DNA from: a virus
Direction: 5' to 3' (one strand)
Virus record (IMG/VR): IMGVR_UViG_3300048908_000156
Coordinates: 1 to 54,284 of that record
DNA length: 54,284 bases
Shown: piece after piece, positions 31,059-37,457 of the stretch
Position numbering within the stretch: the stretch's first letter is position 1
Layout of the letters: each line of letters begins with the position of its first letter
Notes under the pieces: model-generated
Told to the model about the DNA's origin: nothing
What the model saw: the letters and a program-made list of their open reading frames with translations, nothing else
Database searches by the model: none
Program-made: the position numbers and the translations under genes

Positions 31059-31253
31059 GTGGACGACGAGCCGGTGGACGGCTTCACCGTCGAGCACCGG
31101 CCCGGCTCGGTGGACCTGACACTGGACAACCGGTACGGGGAGGGCGAGGTGTTCACCTTCGGCGCCCTCGACGCGTGTCGGATCGGTCACGCCCTCCTCA
31201 CGCACGGCCTGGACGCGCTCGGGGAGGCCGACCTGCTAGAGCCGGAGGGCTAG
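31059..31253 (+). CDS. Small hypothetical protein
   Basis: 64 residues from a GTG. The sequence is beta-rich first (FTVEHRPGSVDLTLDNRYGE) then helical. CACCCT at 31047-31052 is a weak leaderless-type -10 six bases upstream. Its end overlaps the stop of the leftward nuclease gene by 4 bases, marking the convergence of two units. Confidence 0.5.
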   Translation: MDDEPVDGFTVEHRPGSVDLTLDNRYGEGEVFTFGALDACRIGHALLTHGLDALGEADLLEPEG

Positions 31254-31849
31254 CCCATGCTGGCGGCGACCGCCGGATGGTCCGTCTGGTTGTCGGCCAT
31301 GCCCGTCTTGTCCACCACCACGTCCGTCAACGGAGACTTCGCCAACAGCCCGATGATGCCCTCCCCGACCGCGTGATAGGCGGAGCCCAACTGGTTCGCC
31401 AACGTGCCTATCGGCATGTTCGCATCGACCCCGATCACCGGGTCCGGGTGCCCGTTGCCGACCTTCTGCAACTGGTTCGTGAACCCCGGCTGGAGGTGGT
31501 CGTACCTCCCGGGAGGCTCATGGGCGGAGATAGGAGTGAACAGGCCGCCCTCCTCCCACCTGGCCTCAGCCCACACGATCCAGCGCGGAAGCATCCCGCC
31601 ACCCTCCGGGGCGTCGCAGCCCTTCACCAGACCCCAGTCCTCGACCTTCACCGACCCGGCGACCGCGATCCCGGCGCCCTGCTTCGCATCCGAGGAGGTG
31701 TCCTGGTACGCCGTCCAGCCGTCAGGCACCAGATCAGCGAGCACAAAGTCCTTGGCCTCCTGCACACAGAGCACGTCGGAGTCGGAGCACAGGTGCGCGA
31801 TGTAGTCCTTGTTACCCCCGGCGTAGAAGTCCATGTTCGCCGTGACCAC
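31250..31849 (-). CDS. EEP-fold nuclease/phosphatase
   Basis: 199 residues from a GTG. The exonuclease-endonuclease-phosphatase motifs appear in order: TANMDFYAG (Asn5), DVLCVQEAKD (Glu31), SAHEPPGRYD, VIGVDANMP and the terminal TDHPAV. These enzymes cut phosphodiester bonds with Mg2+. It follows the endolysin with a 13-base gap and is last in the leftward lysis operon. There is no signal peptide, so it acts in the cytoplasm or on DNA released during lysis; its precise job is unknown. Confidence 0.72.
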   Translation of the reverse strand: MVTANMDFYAGGNKDYIAHLCSDSDVLCVQEAKDFVLADLVPDGWTAYQDTSSDAKQGAGIAVAGSVKVEDWGLVKGCDAPEGGGMLPRWIVWAEARWEEGGLFTPISAHEPPGRYDHLQPGFTNQLQKVGNGHPDPVIGVDANMPIGTLANQLGSAYHAVGEGIIGLLAKSPLTDVVVDKTGMADNQTDHPAVAASMG

Positions 31850-31862
31850 CCGGGGTGCGGGA

Positions 31863-32723
31863 TCAAAAGTAGAGGGCGTTCAACTCTGCGCCCTCGATGG
31901 TGCCTCCCTCCGGGAGCCTGACCTGACAGATCAGCCGCCGCCCCTTCGGCACCGACTGGGTGCGGCAGTCGGAGATGAACGTCGTACCGGCAGTCGTGAC
32001 GTGCTCGACCGGCGGGTACTCCTCCGCGTTCTCCCAGCCCTCGGCGCCCTTCTCCCGCTCCACGAACCGGGTCGAGACCGCTGCGCCCTCGACGGTCAAC
32101 TTCGCGGTCAGGGTCGCAGAGAACACCGACGGGCTGATGACGATGTACGCCTCGCCCTTCTCCCCGGCGTCCCCGGCGGCGATGGTGTCCCAGATCAGAG
32201 TCGTCCACTCACCCGCCTGCGACTTGACCGGCTTCGTCATCTTCGTGCGCGAATACTTGGGCATGGGCTCCTCCGGCTCGGGTGGTGGTGGCGGTGTGGC
32301 TTCGTAGTCGATGGACGGCTGAGGGTTCGTCACGATGGAGCACGACCAGCCGCCGGTGGCGACCTTGTGCCTCTCGAAATGCAGGTGAGGGCCCGACACG
32401 TTGCCCTCGGAGCCGACCTCACCGACCTTCGCGCCGGTCTCCACCTGGGCGCCGTCGGGGATGGCCCGGGACCGCATGTGGGCGTAGAAGTCACGCGTCC
32501 CGTCGCCCGGCAGTATCTCCAACTGGTGCGACCCGAACGCCGACCCGTGGTTGCAGTAGACGACCTTCCCGCCCCGAGCCGCGACGACCTTCGTCCCGTT
32601 CGGGTCCGGGTAGTCCACCCCGGTGTGGATGCCGTCACCGGCGCTGTTCTCGTCGCAACTCCACCAGGAGCCGCGCTTCCCGTACGGCGTCCCGATGGAG
32701 GCCGACGGCACCGGGTTCGTCAC
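31863..32723 (-). CDS. Endolysin, M23 peptidase
   Basis: 286 residues from the GTG at 32723, which overlaps the stop of the upstream membrane peptide (GTGA); the frame extends further but only over that gene. The zinc metallopeptidase motifs are HTGVDY (H33, D37), FYAHM (H82) and GPHLHFE (H113, H115), the LytM/lysostaphin set that cuts peptide cross-bridges. After a Pro-rich linker (about 135-145), the C-terminal 140 residues are beta-rich and probably bind the wall. No signal peptide, so export needs a holin-type partner. Confidence 0.9.
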   Translation of the reverse strand: MTNPVPSASIGTPYGKRGSWWSCDENSAGDGIHTGVDYPDPNGTKVVAARGGKVVYCNHGSAFGSHQLEILPGDGTRDFYAHMRSRAIPDGAQVETGAKVGEVGSEGNVSGPHLHFERHKVATGGWSCSIVTNPQPSIDYEATPPPPPEPEEPMPKYSRTKMTKPVKSQAGEWTTLIWDTIAAGDAGEKGEAYIVISPSVFSATLTAKLTVEGAAVSTRFVEREKGAEGWENAEEYPPVEHVTTAGTTFISDCRTQSVPKGRRLICQVRLPEGGTIEGAELNALYF

Positions 32724-32809
32724 GGGCGCCGGACGTGCGGCAGCAGGAGCACCACGAGGATGAGCAGCAGCAGGATGTCGGTGACCCACCGGAAGGTGTC
32801 GTTGCTCAT
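32720..32809 (-). CDS. 29-residue membrane protein, possible holin component
   Basis: The ATG at 32809 overlaps the stop of the upstream membrane peptide and its stop overlaps the endolysin start. The sequence is essentially one transmembrane helix (WVTDILLLLILVVLLLP) with a short basic tail (HVRRP). The position directly before the endolysin is typical of holins or pinholins; the function is inferred. Confidence 0.6.
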   Translation of the reverse strand: MSNDTFRWVTDILLLLILVVLLLPHVRRP

Positions 32810-32895
32810 GGACGTGAGGCTACGCCGCCCAGGACGAGCACGGCGTAGAGCACGCCGCCGATGATCCCCCAGACGAGCAGGGTCAGCAGGACCAC
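32806..32895 (-). CDS. Second 29-residue membrane protein
   Basis: Start taken as the GTG at 32895 because no better start exists between the RTX gene stop and this point. One hydrophobic segment (VLLTLLVWGIIGGVLYAVLV) ends VASRP. ATGA overlap with the next membrane gene suggests translation coupling. The start codon is the weak point of this call. Confidence 0.5.
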   Translation of the reverse strand: MVLLTLLVWGIIGGVLYAVLVLGGVASRP

Positions 32896-32927
32896 CGAGA
32901 GGCAGCCGCGCCACCCGAGCCCGGCGA

Positions 32928-33335
32928 TCAGAGGACGATGATCGTTTCGCAGTTCTTCACGATGTCGTTGCGGTTCACGATGCACCGGTCCCGGCCAGGC
33001 CCACCGTTCACGAGGTCGCGGCTGTGATCGACTGACCGGATCACGTCGTTGCCGCGCATCCCGTAGAGCCGGTCGGCACCGCCGCGCCCGAAGATGCGGT
33101 CGTTGCCGCCGAACCCGAAGATCGCGTCCGGCCCGGCGGTGCCGGGGAGCCGGTCGGCGTTCCGGCCGCCGAAGATGAGGTTGAACCCGGGCGGAGTCGG
33201 CACCGGAGCGGGCTGACAGTGGTGGTCGCCGTGGTGCTCCCCGTTGTCGCACGGGTGCTCGTGGGCGTTGGCAGGTGCTACCGCGAGGAGCGGGAGGGCG
33301 GCGAGGGTGGCGGTCGCGGCGAGGAGTCGGATCAT
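32928..33335 (-). CDS. Secreted RTX-repeat protein
   Basis: 135 residues. The ATG at 33335 is chosen because a TACGGT hexamer (33348-33343) ends seven bases upstream and covers the alternative GTG at 33344. Residues 1-24 are a clear signal peptide (LLAATATLAALPLLAVAPAN, then AHA-type end). A Cys/His-rich part (HPCDNGEHHGDHHC) follows, then RTX nonapeptide-like repeats (GFGGNDRIFGRGGADRLYG, MRGNDVI) that bind Ca2+. Such repeats are common in bacterial exoproteins, unusual in a phage. Its place in the lysis operon suggests action outside the cell. Confidence 0.72.
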   Translation of the reverse strand: MIRLLAATATLAALPLLAVAPANAHEHPCDNGEHHGDHHCQPAPVPTPPGFNLIFGGRNADRLPGTAGPDAIFGFGGNDRIFGRGGADRLYGMRGNDVIRSVDHSRDLVNGGPGRDRCIVNRNDIVKNCETIIVL

Positions 33336-33342
33336 GCTCGGC

Positions 33343-33348
33343 ACCGTA
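33343..33348 (-). promoter_or_regulatory. Leaderless-type -10 (TACGGT) for the RTX gene
   Basis: On the minus strand GCGTACGGTGCCGAGCATG is nearly the same as the plus-strand GCGTACGGTGCCCGGCATG before the orphan collar gene at 34374. The hexamer ends seven bases before each ATG. Confidence 0.55.
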
Positions 33349-33565
33349 CGCCGTCACCCGGCTCGCGTCACGATCCGCTACCTGGGTCGTTCCATCAGGG
33401 ACGGACCCGCAGTAGGGGGACTCGCCACCGGTCGGGGGGTCCAGGTGACGAGGACTGCGGGCCCGCCCTCGGTCAAGCGTCCAGTGTCCACCCTGTGACG
33501 CCCTCGTGGCCGCCGTGGGGTGGAGGTCGGCTCCGCTGGGTGTGGCGGAGGCCACTCCGCGTCGG

Positions 33566-33624
33566 TTAGGCGCTCCACCCGGGTGCGTGTATAGTGGGAC
33601 CCACGAGCAGCACCCGACCCGCCA
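33566..33624 (+). promoter_or_regulatory. Class A promoter P11 with leader element
   Basis: TTAGGC (33566-33571) and TATAGT (33590-33595) are 18 bp apart with GGTGCGTG before the -10. The leader element GACCCGCCA is at 33616-33624, then CGAGAGGA and the ATG at 33642. Confidence 0.82.
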
Positions 33625-33641
33625 CCGAGAGGACCCGCACC

Positions 33642-33929
33642 ATGACCACCACGACCGGCACCTACAAGGTGGGACGCTGGGAGTACCCAGCCGAGCGCCA
33701 CGACGACACCGGCGACATCGAGTACGTGATCAACGGCGAGACCCGCTGGGGGATCGACCAGGCCAAGTTCACGCCCGCCGCGACCTACCGCGACCCCGCC
33801 GCCGACTGCACCCACCCGATGGGCGGCATGGGCGAGGACAACCGCTGCCCGACCTGCGACACCCGCGTGGGCTGGGGCCGACTGGCCCTGCTGGGAGTGC
33901 CCTTCGAGGTGCCCGAGGGCGTGGTGTGA
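33642..33929 (+). CDS. Small zinc-ribbon-containing protein
   Basis: 95 residues. The beta-rich N-terminal half (YKVGRWEYPAERHDDTGD, YVINGETRWGIDQA) is followed by DCTHPMGGMGEDNRCPTCDT, a C-H...CxxC zinc site. First gene of the P11 operon; the stop overlaps the next start by 1 base. Confidence 0.62.
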   Translation: MTTTTGTYKVGRWEYPAERHDDTGDIEYVINGETRWGIDQAKFTPAATYRDPAADCTHPMGGMGEDNRCPTCDTRVGWGRLALLGVPFEVPEGVV

Positions 33930-34141
33930 TGGCCCGCCAGCAGAACGAGACGAGCGTGCTGATGATGCACGCCGGGACCCCGGAGGCCCGAGCCGCCCGG
34001 ACGATCCCCACCCCGCTGATGCCGATGCTGGCCGCCCGGGCCATCGAGCGGACCCGCCACCAGTACCCGGGAGTCCCCCTGACCTGGGTGCACCACGACC
34101 ACCTCATGCGGACCCACACGACCGAGGAGGTGCCCGACTGA
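33929..34141 (+). CDS. Small hypothetical protein
   Basis: 70 residues, Met/His-rich and basic (TPLMPMLAARAIERTRHQYP, TWVHHDHLMRTHTTEE). No domain recognised. The stop and next start overlap by 1 base. Confidence 0.55.
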   Translation: MARQQNETSVLMMHAGTPEARAARTIPTPLMPMLAARAIERTRHQYPGVPLTWVHHDHLMRTHTTEEVPD

Positions 34142-34350
34142 TGCCAAGGTCCAAGGGCGGAGGCGCCTACTGGATGACCTCACGCTGGAGATACCGACTG
34201 CTGGCCGAGCATCCCGACGACCACGGGCCCTGGGTGCACGCCCCCACGCTCACCGACATCCGGCATGACGTGGAGGGTCAGCCTGCCGAGGTCCAGCGCC
34301 GGAACCGGGAGGGCGAGTACGAGCCGTACGCCGTCTGGGACGCGACGTGA
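34141..34350 (+). CDS. Small basic hypothetical protein
   Basis: 69 residues. Aromatic and basic (YWMTSRWRYRLLAEHPDDHG), with a predicted strand-helix arrangement. Coupled to its neighbour. No domain recognised. Confidence 0.55.
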   Translation: MPRSKGGGAYWMTSRWRYRLLAEHPDDHGPWVHAPTLTDIRHDVEGQPAEVQRRNREGEYEPYAVWDAT

Positions 34351-34360
34351 GCGACGGGCG

Positions 34361-34366
34361 TACGGT
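34361..34366 (+). promoter_or_regulatory. Leaderless-type -10 (TACGGT) for the orphan collar gene
   Basis: TACGGT ends seven bases before the ATG at 34374 and is embedded in a 19-base context almost identical to the RTX promoter on the other strand. Confidence 0.5.
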
Positions 34367-34373
34367 GCCCGGC

Positions 34374-34652
34374 ATGAGCGGAACCGCGCCGGTCGGCACG
34401 GTGATCGGCTGGACCGACGAGGCAGGCCCACCCCCTCCAGGGTGGGAGGTCGCTGACGGCCGCCGCTACCGGCGAGGCGAGTTCCCCGACCTGTACGACC
34501 TCATGGCCCTCGTGAGCCCGGACCCGCACTGGGAGCACTGGTGGGAGCGGTGGCTCGGGTGGCGCCGCCTGCCCGACTTCCGGGACCGTCCAGCCGCCGT
34601 GGGTGGCGAGCCGGTCGTGCAGGTCCGCTGGGTGATCCGGGTGCTGCGGTGA
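34374..34652 (+). CDS. Orphan tail-collar-domain protein
   Basis: 92 residues from the ATG at 34374; the GTG at 34347 overlapping the previous stop would add 9 residues. APVGTVIGWTDEAGPPPPGW, then EVADGRRYRRGEFPDLYDLM and WRRLPDFRDR reproduce the collar core (PxGW...DG...YPxLxxL...RLPDxRxR) seen in the tail protein at 3480. It lacks a fibre part and lies among early genes, 31 kb away along this map. It may be a relic, a free-standing decoy, or a minor virion protein. Confidence 0.68.
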   Translation: MSGTAPVGTVIGWTDEAGPPPPGWEVADGRRYRRGEFPDLYDLMALVSPDPHWEHWWERWLGWRRLPDFRDRPAAVGGEPVVQVRWVIRVLR

Positions 34653-34673
34653 CGGAGCCCACATCCGCGCCGT

Positions 34674-34731
34674 TTAGGGTCCGTGCCCTGGTGCGTGTAT
34701 AGTCGGAGACGTGACCACCCAACGACCCGCC
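34674..34731 (+). promoter_or_regulatory. Class A promoter P12 with leader element
   Basis: TTAGGG (34674-34679) and TATAGT (34698-34703) are 18 bp apart with GGTGCGTG before the -10. The leader element GACCCGCC is at 34724-34731, then CGAGAGGA and the ATG at 34750. Confidence 0.82.
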
Positions 34732-34749
34732 CAACGAGAGGAACCCAGC

Positions 34750-34962
34750 ATGACCGAGAACGACCGCGCCGAGGCCGCCGCCTACGACGCGTGGCTGGCA
34801 GCCGAGGAGGCCCGCCTAGAGGCCGAGTGCGGCCGGGTGCACGTCACCGGCCCGAGGCACGACCCGACGTACCTGACGTGCGACCTGCCCACCGGCCACG
34901 ACGGCCGCCACGAGGGCGTGTTCATTGACGACCACCGGATCAAGTGGGGCCGGGGCGCATGA
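34750..34962 (+). CDS. Small hypothetical protein
   Basis: 70 residues. Acidic N-terminal helix (AAAYDAWLAAEEARLEAE), then CGRVHVTGPRHD, TCDLPTGHDGRHEG with two Cys and several His, resembling small phage proteins that bind zinc through C...C...H...H. First gene of the P12 operon. Confidence 0.6.
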   Translation: MTENDRAEAAAYDAWLAAEEARLEAECGRVHVTGPRHDPTYLTCDLPTGHDGRHEGVFIDDHRIKWGRGA

Positions 34963-35204
34963 GCGCGACCTGGGAGTTTGAGTGCGCCGAGCCCGAGACG
35001 GGGCTCCGCGAGGCCATCACCCACGCGTGCTGGACGAACGACGACGCCGAGCCCGCCACCACCACCGACGTGCAGTTCACGACGACCGGCGACGTGGTGC
35101 GCGTGACCACGACGTGGACGTGCCCCGTGTGCCAGGCCACCACCACGACCGAGGAGCAGCAGCCCGCCGACCACTTCGAGGAGCCCCGCTATGACGACGA
35201 GTGA
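34959..35204 (+). CDS. Small zinc-ribbon-containing protein
   Basis: 81 residues. Thr-rich beta-strands (TTTDVQFTTTGDVVRVTTTW) lead into WTCPVCQATTTTE, a CxxC knuckle, with the other ligands perhaps C9 and H21/C23. It overlaps the next gene by 14 bases. Confidence 0.58.
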   Translation: MSATWEFECAEPETGLREAITHACWTNDDAEPATTTDVQFTTTGDVVRVTTTWTCPVCQATTTTEEQQPADHFEEPRYDDE

Positions 35205-35400
35205 CGAGCAGGAGCGCGACTGGCACGCCGGAGTCCGGCAGGCCCAACGCGTCACCGCCGCCGCCCCGACCCTGGAGGTGCTGGAGCGCGTGTGGCGCCG
35301 AGCCTTGCCCGAGGTGACGGGCCCCGACGACGGGTACTGGCAGGGCTTCACCGGATGCCTGGGACACAACCTGGACGAGTGGGAGCGGTGGGGAGCATGA
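35191..35400 (+). CDS. Small helical hypothetical protein
   Basis: 69 residues, mainly helical (EQERDWHAGVRQAQRVTAAA, TLEVLERVWRRALPEV) with aromatic residues near the end. The start lies 14 bases inside the previous gene. No family recognised. Confidence 0.55.
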   Translation: MTTSDEQERDWHAGVRQAQRVTAAAPTLEVLERVWRRALPEVTGPDDGYWQGFTGCLGHNLDEWERWGA

Positions 35401-35642
35401 CCGGCTGCGACCGCTGCGACCCGCCGGTGCGCCGACTGTTCAGCCTGCCTCCCACCACCGAGCGCCCCGACGAGGGCCCGGTGCACGCGATGTACGACCG
35501 AGCCGGGCTCCGGCAGGCGTGGTGCGGGACCCGCCCCCAGTTCCGCCACTGGGTGCGCGACGGCGACGCCGCCGAGGTGACCTGCCGCAAGTGCCTCACG
35601 GGACTCCGGCGAGGCCGCCCCTACGCCCGAGGCTCCCGATGA
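35397..35642 (+). CDS. Small TCxxC-type zinc-ribbon protein
   Basis: 81 residues. CDRCD at the start, AWCGTRPQ and EVTCRKCLTGLRRGR follow the Cys...TCxxC plan found at 17229, 22262 and 37454. MYDRAGLRQAW before the first ligand recalls the His/aromatic lead-in of those family members. Confidence 0.62.
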   Translation: MTGCDRCDPPVRRLFSLPPTTERPDEGPVHAMYDRAGLRQAWCGTRPQFRHWVRDGDAAEVTCRKCLTGLRRGRPYARGSR

Positions 35643-35845
35643 GCGCCCGACCCGGCGACGTGGGCTGCCCGACGTGTGGCCGAGCGCCGGGCGCCAGGTG
35701 CGCCGACCGTGAGGGCTGGCCGCTGGCCGAGCCCCACCTAATGCGGAGGGAGGCCGCCGCCCTGGCCCCGGCCTCGTGGCGGGTGCCCCGGCTGGGCATG
35801 ACCGGCGCCTACGCGGCAGAGGTGGCGCCGAGCACGACGGCGTGA
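35639..35845 (+). CDS. Small zinc-finger protein
   Basis: 68 residues. CPTCGRAPGARCADREG, then EPHLMRREAA is the CxxCGxxPGxxC...H module shared with 5639 and 17774. It ends the P12 operon before the hairpin at 35877. Confidence 0.65.
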   Translation: MSARPGDVGCPTCGRAPGARCADREGWPLAEPHLMRREAAALAPASWRVPRLGMTGAYAAEVAPSTTA

Positions 35846-35876
35846 TGGACTGAGGGCCCTTCCCAAGAGGGACCGC

Positions 35877-35908
35877 GAGCCCTGGCCGACCCGAGACGGC
35901 CGGGGCTC
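35877..35908 (+). terminator. Hairpin ending the P12 operon
   Basis: GAGCCCTGGCCG (35877-35888) pairs with CGGCCGGGGCTC (35897-35908), 12 bp with one G-T wobble and an 8-base loop. It lies 31 bases after the last gene of the operon. Confidence 0.55.
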
Positions 35909-35991
35909 ACGGGCGTCCCGGCTCTGGCCGCTCCAGTGGAATGACGCGGCTGGCCTGCCCGTACGAGGGGACGGCCGGGGCGCCCTCGGTC

Positions 35992-35997
35992 TACCGT
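35992..35997 (+). promoter_or_regulatory. Leaderless-type -10 (TACCGT)
   Basis: TACCGT ends six bases before the GTG at 36004, which has no ribosome-binding site. Same spacing as at 30813 and 37708. Confidence 0.5.
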
Positions 35998-36003
35998 CGG
36001 CTC

Positions 36004-36357
36004 GTGACCCTCTACGCCTGGCAGGTCGTGGCCGCCGTCGTCGTCGGAGTCGTCTCGACCGCGAGGCTGACCCGGCTGCTCCTGCACGACGCCTGGCCTC
36101 CGGCCCGAGCCTTCCGGCACTTCTGGTGGAACCGGACTGCTGGGAGAGGCGGCTGGCGAGCCGGGTGGGGCGTCCTGTTCGTGGGCGAGGAGCCCGACGA
36201 CCCCGGGTGCCCGTTCTGCCTGGCCCCGTGGCTGGGACTCGTCGTGCTCCTGTGGGGCTACTGGTCCGGGCCCGACCTCTGGTGGTGGCTGTTCAACGGC
36301 TGGCTCGCCGGGTCCTACGTCGCGCCGATGGTCGTGCTCCGAGACGAGCCTGAGTGA
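36004..36357 (+). CDS. DUF1360-like membrane protein
   Basis: 117 residues from a GTG. An N-terminal hydrophobic helix (YAWQVVAAVVVGVVSTARLT) precedes RLLLHDAWPPARAFRHFWW, then EEPDDPGCPFCLAPWLGLVV and further Trp-rich hydrophobic segments. The D-x-P-R and CxxC-then-W layout resembles DUF1360 membrane proteins found in Bacillus spores and in many phages; role unknown. It overlaps the next start by 1 base. Confidence 0.6.
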   Translation: MTLYAWQVVAAVVVGVVSTARLTRLLLHDAWPPARAFRHFWWNRTAGRGGWRAGWGVLFVGEEPDDPGCPFCLAPWLGLVVLLWGYWSGPDLWWWLFNGWLAGSYVAPMVVLRDEPE

Positions 36358-36629
36358 TGGCCTGCCGCTGCCACGGCTCCAAGGGACGCAAGGCCGCGAA
36401 GAAACGAGCCACGACGAAGCGCGCTCGTGAGGCCGAGAAGGGCAGGAAGGCCGCCGGGAAGTCCTCTCCAGCCGGGAAGGGCGCCCGACCCCACCGGGGA
36501 GCCAAGAGGGCGTCGGCGGCGGCAAAGAAAGCCGCCTCGCCCCGCAAGGCCCAGATGAAGGCGGGACAGTCGCCTCGAACGAAGGCGGCGGCGAAGCGAG
36601 CCAAGTCCAAGGGCTGCCACTGCCCGTGA
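36357..36629 (+). CDS. Lys/Ala-rich histone-like basic protein
   Basis: 90 residues (a GTG at 36354 would add one). About half the residues are Lys, Arg or Ala (KGRKAAKKRATTKRAREAEK, AKRASAAAKKAASPRKAQMK), like the tails of histone H1 or mycobacterial HupB. Cysteine pairs cap both ends: ACRCHG and GCHCP. It probably binds or condenses DNA electrostatically; the terminal CxC motifs could form disulfides or bind metal. Confidence 0.6.
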   Translation: MACRCHGSKGRKAAKKRATTKRAREAEKGRKAAGKSSPAGKGARPHRGAKRASAAAKKAASPRKAQMKAGQSPRTKAAAKRAKSKGCHCP

Positions 36630-36636
36630 CGGACCC

Positions 36637-36969
36637 CTACGCGAGCATCGCCTGGACCTGGCTCAGAATCATCGAGTCGGTGATCACCGACTCGTCGGAG
36701 CCCGGGTCGTAGCCGTTACCCGGAGGAGCCTCAGGGTCCGGCGGGTGCGACACCTCCGCTGACTCCCAGGCCGCGTCCCAGCCGGGAGCCGCCGCCCATC
36801 CGCGACGGTTCTCGATCATCCACGCGTCGGCGTCCATCTCCCGGGTCTCCGAGGCTGCGTCGTTCGGGTCGATGGGCACCTGTGGAAGCGCCTCCGAGGT
36901 CGCCGCCTGGGCGACGCGGTTCTGCATGGCGAAGTTCGCGGCTATCTCGTTCTGCGTCAGGTACGACAC
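36637..36969 (-). CDS. Hypothetical protein, leftward
   Basis: 110 residues from the GTG at 36969, which follows AAGGGGAG; the frame also has a GTG at 37011. The N-terminus (YLTQNEIAANFAMQNRVAQA) resembles the start of small head- or assembly-related proteins that flank actinophage capsid modules. Asp/Pro/Trp-rich centre and a helical end (ITDSMILSQVQAMLA). CAGACT at 37004-36999 may be its -10. Function unknown. Confidence 0.55.
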   Translation of the reverse strand: MSYLTQNEIAANFAMQNRVAQAATSEALPQVPIDPNDAASETREMDADAWMIENRRGWAAAPGWDAAWESAEVSHPPDPEAPPGNGYDPGSDESVITDSMILSQVQAMLA

Positions 36970-37053
36970 GGGGCTCCCCTTCAGTGAGACGTGGAGGCAG
37001 TCTGCCACCACGCGGTTTGTGACGGAGGTCTCCTGCTAGCCTCCACCCTCGGT

Positions 37054-37123
37054 TTGACTTCCTACGTGTATACCGATAGACTCTGTGTAGAGGTTGAGGT
37101 AGGGCCTCAACCCAGACCCGCCA
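37054..37123 (+). promoter_or_regulatory. Class A promoter P13 with hairpin leader and element
   Basis: TTGACT (37054-37059) and TAGACT (37077-37082) are 17 bp apart; a GTGTATACC lookalike at 37067-37075 is at poor spacing from the -35. The leader element GACCCGCCA is at 37115-37123, then TTGGAGG and the ATG at 37135. Confidence 0.7.
37092..37112 (+). promoter_or_regulatory. 8-bp hairpin in the P13 leader
   Basis: GGTTGAGG (37092-37099) and CCTCAACC (37105-37112) are perfect inverted repeats with a 5-base loop, placed between the -10 and the GACCCGCCA element. It may be an operator or an RNA stem in the leader. Confidence 0.55.
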
Positions 37124-37134
37124 TTGGAGGCACC

Positions 37135-37260
37135 ATGCGATACACCTGCTCATACTGCGAACTGCCCGCGACCCAGGTCGGAGCCGGTCAGGACGGCGAC
37201 TTTTACTGCGAGGGCCACGCCTACCTGGCGCCCGGCGCGACCGTGCCGGTGACGGCATGA
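37135..37260 (+). CDS. 41-residue zinc-ribbon protein
   Basis: CSYCELPATQVGAG and YCEGHAYL give CxxC...CxxH, a minimal treble-clef-like zinc site. Start follows TTGGAGG. First gene of a three-gene operon; coupled to the next by ATGA. Confidence 0.6.
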   Translation: MRYTCSYCELPATQVGAGQDGDFYCEGHAYLAPGATVPVTA

Positions 37261-37457
37261 GCGCGGCCGTGGAGAGGGCCCTCCAGACGGCCCTCACCGG
37301 TGGGCCCGCGAAGGGCGGACCCCGCTGGGCCGTCACCGGGCGCAACGTGCGAGGCGAGCGGTTCACCACCCGGCCGTACCGCGAGCGTGAGAGCGCCGTG
37401 GACTTTGCCGCCGAGGTCAACGCGAAGGGCGGCGACGTGCGCGTGGTGCGCGCATGA
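37257..37457 (+). CDS. Small hypothetical protein
   Basis: 66 residues. Strand-helix pattern (PRWAVTGRNVRGERFTTRPY, ESAVDFAAEVNAKGGDVRVV) looks like a small single-domain alpha/beta fold related to the protein at 42507 in its last part. Coupled to both neighbours. Confidence 0.55.
   Translation: MSAAVERALQTALTGGPAKGGPRWAVTGRNVRGERFTTRPYRERESAVDFAAEVNAKGGDVRVVRA

Larger units (their letters stand above)
33336..33641. other. Divergent intergenic control region
   Basis: No gene is supported in these 306 bases. They hold the leaderless-type TACGGT promoter of the RTX gene (minus strand, 33348-33343), a small hairpin GCGGAG-GCCA-CTCCGC (33545-33560) and class A promoter P11 for rightward transcription. 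Confidence 0.6.

Noticed and set aside
32724-32789. Longer endolysin start
   Set aside because: The extra residues overlap the membrane-peptide gene in another frame; GTG 32723 overlaps its stop and directly precedes the M23 domain.
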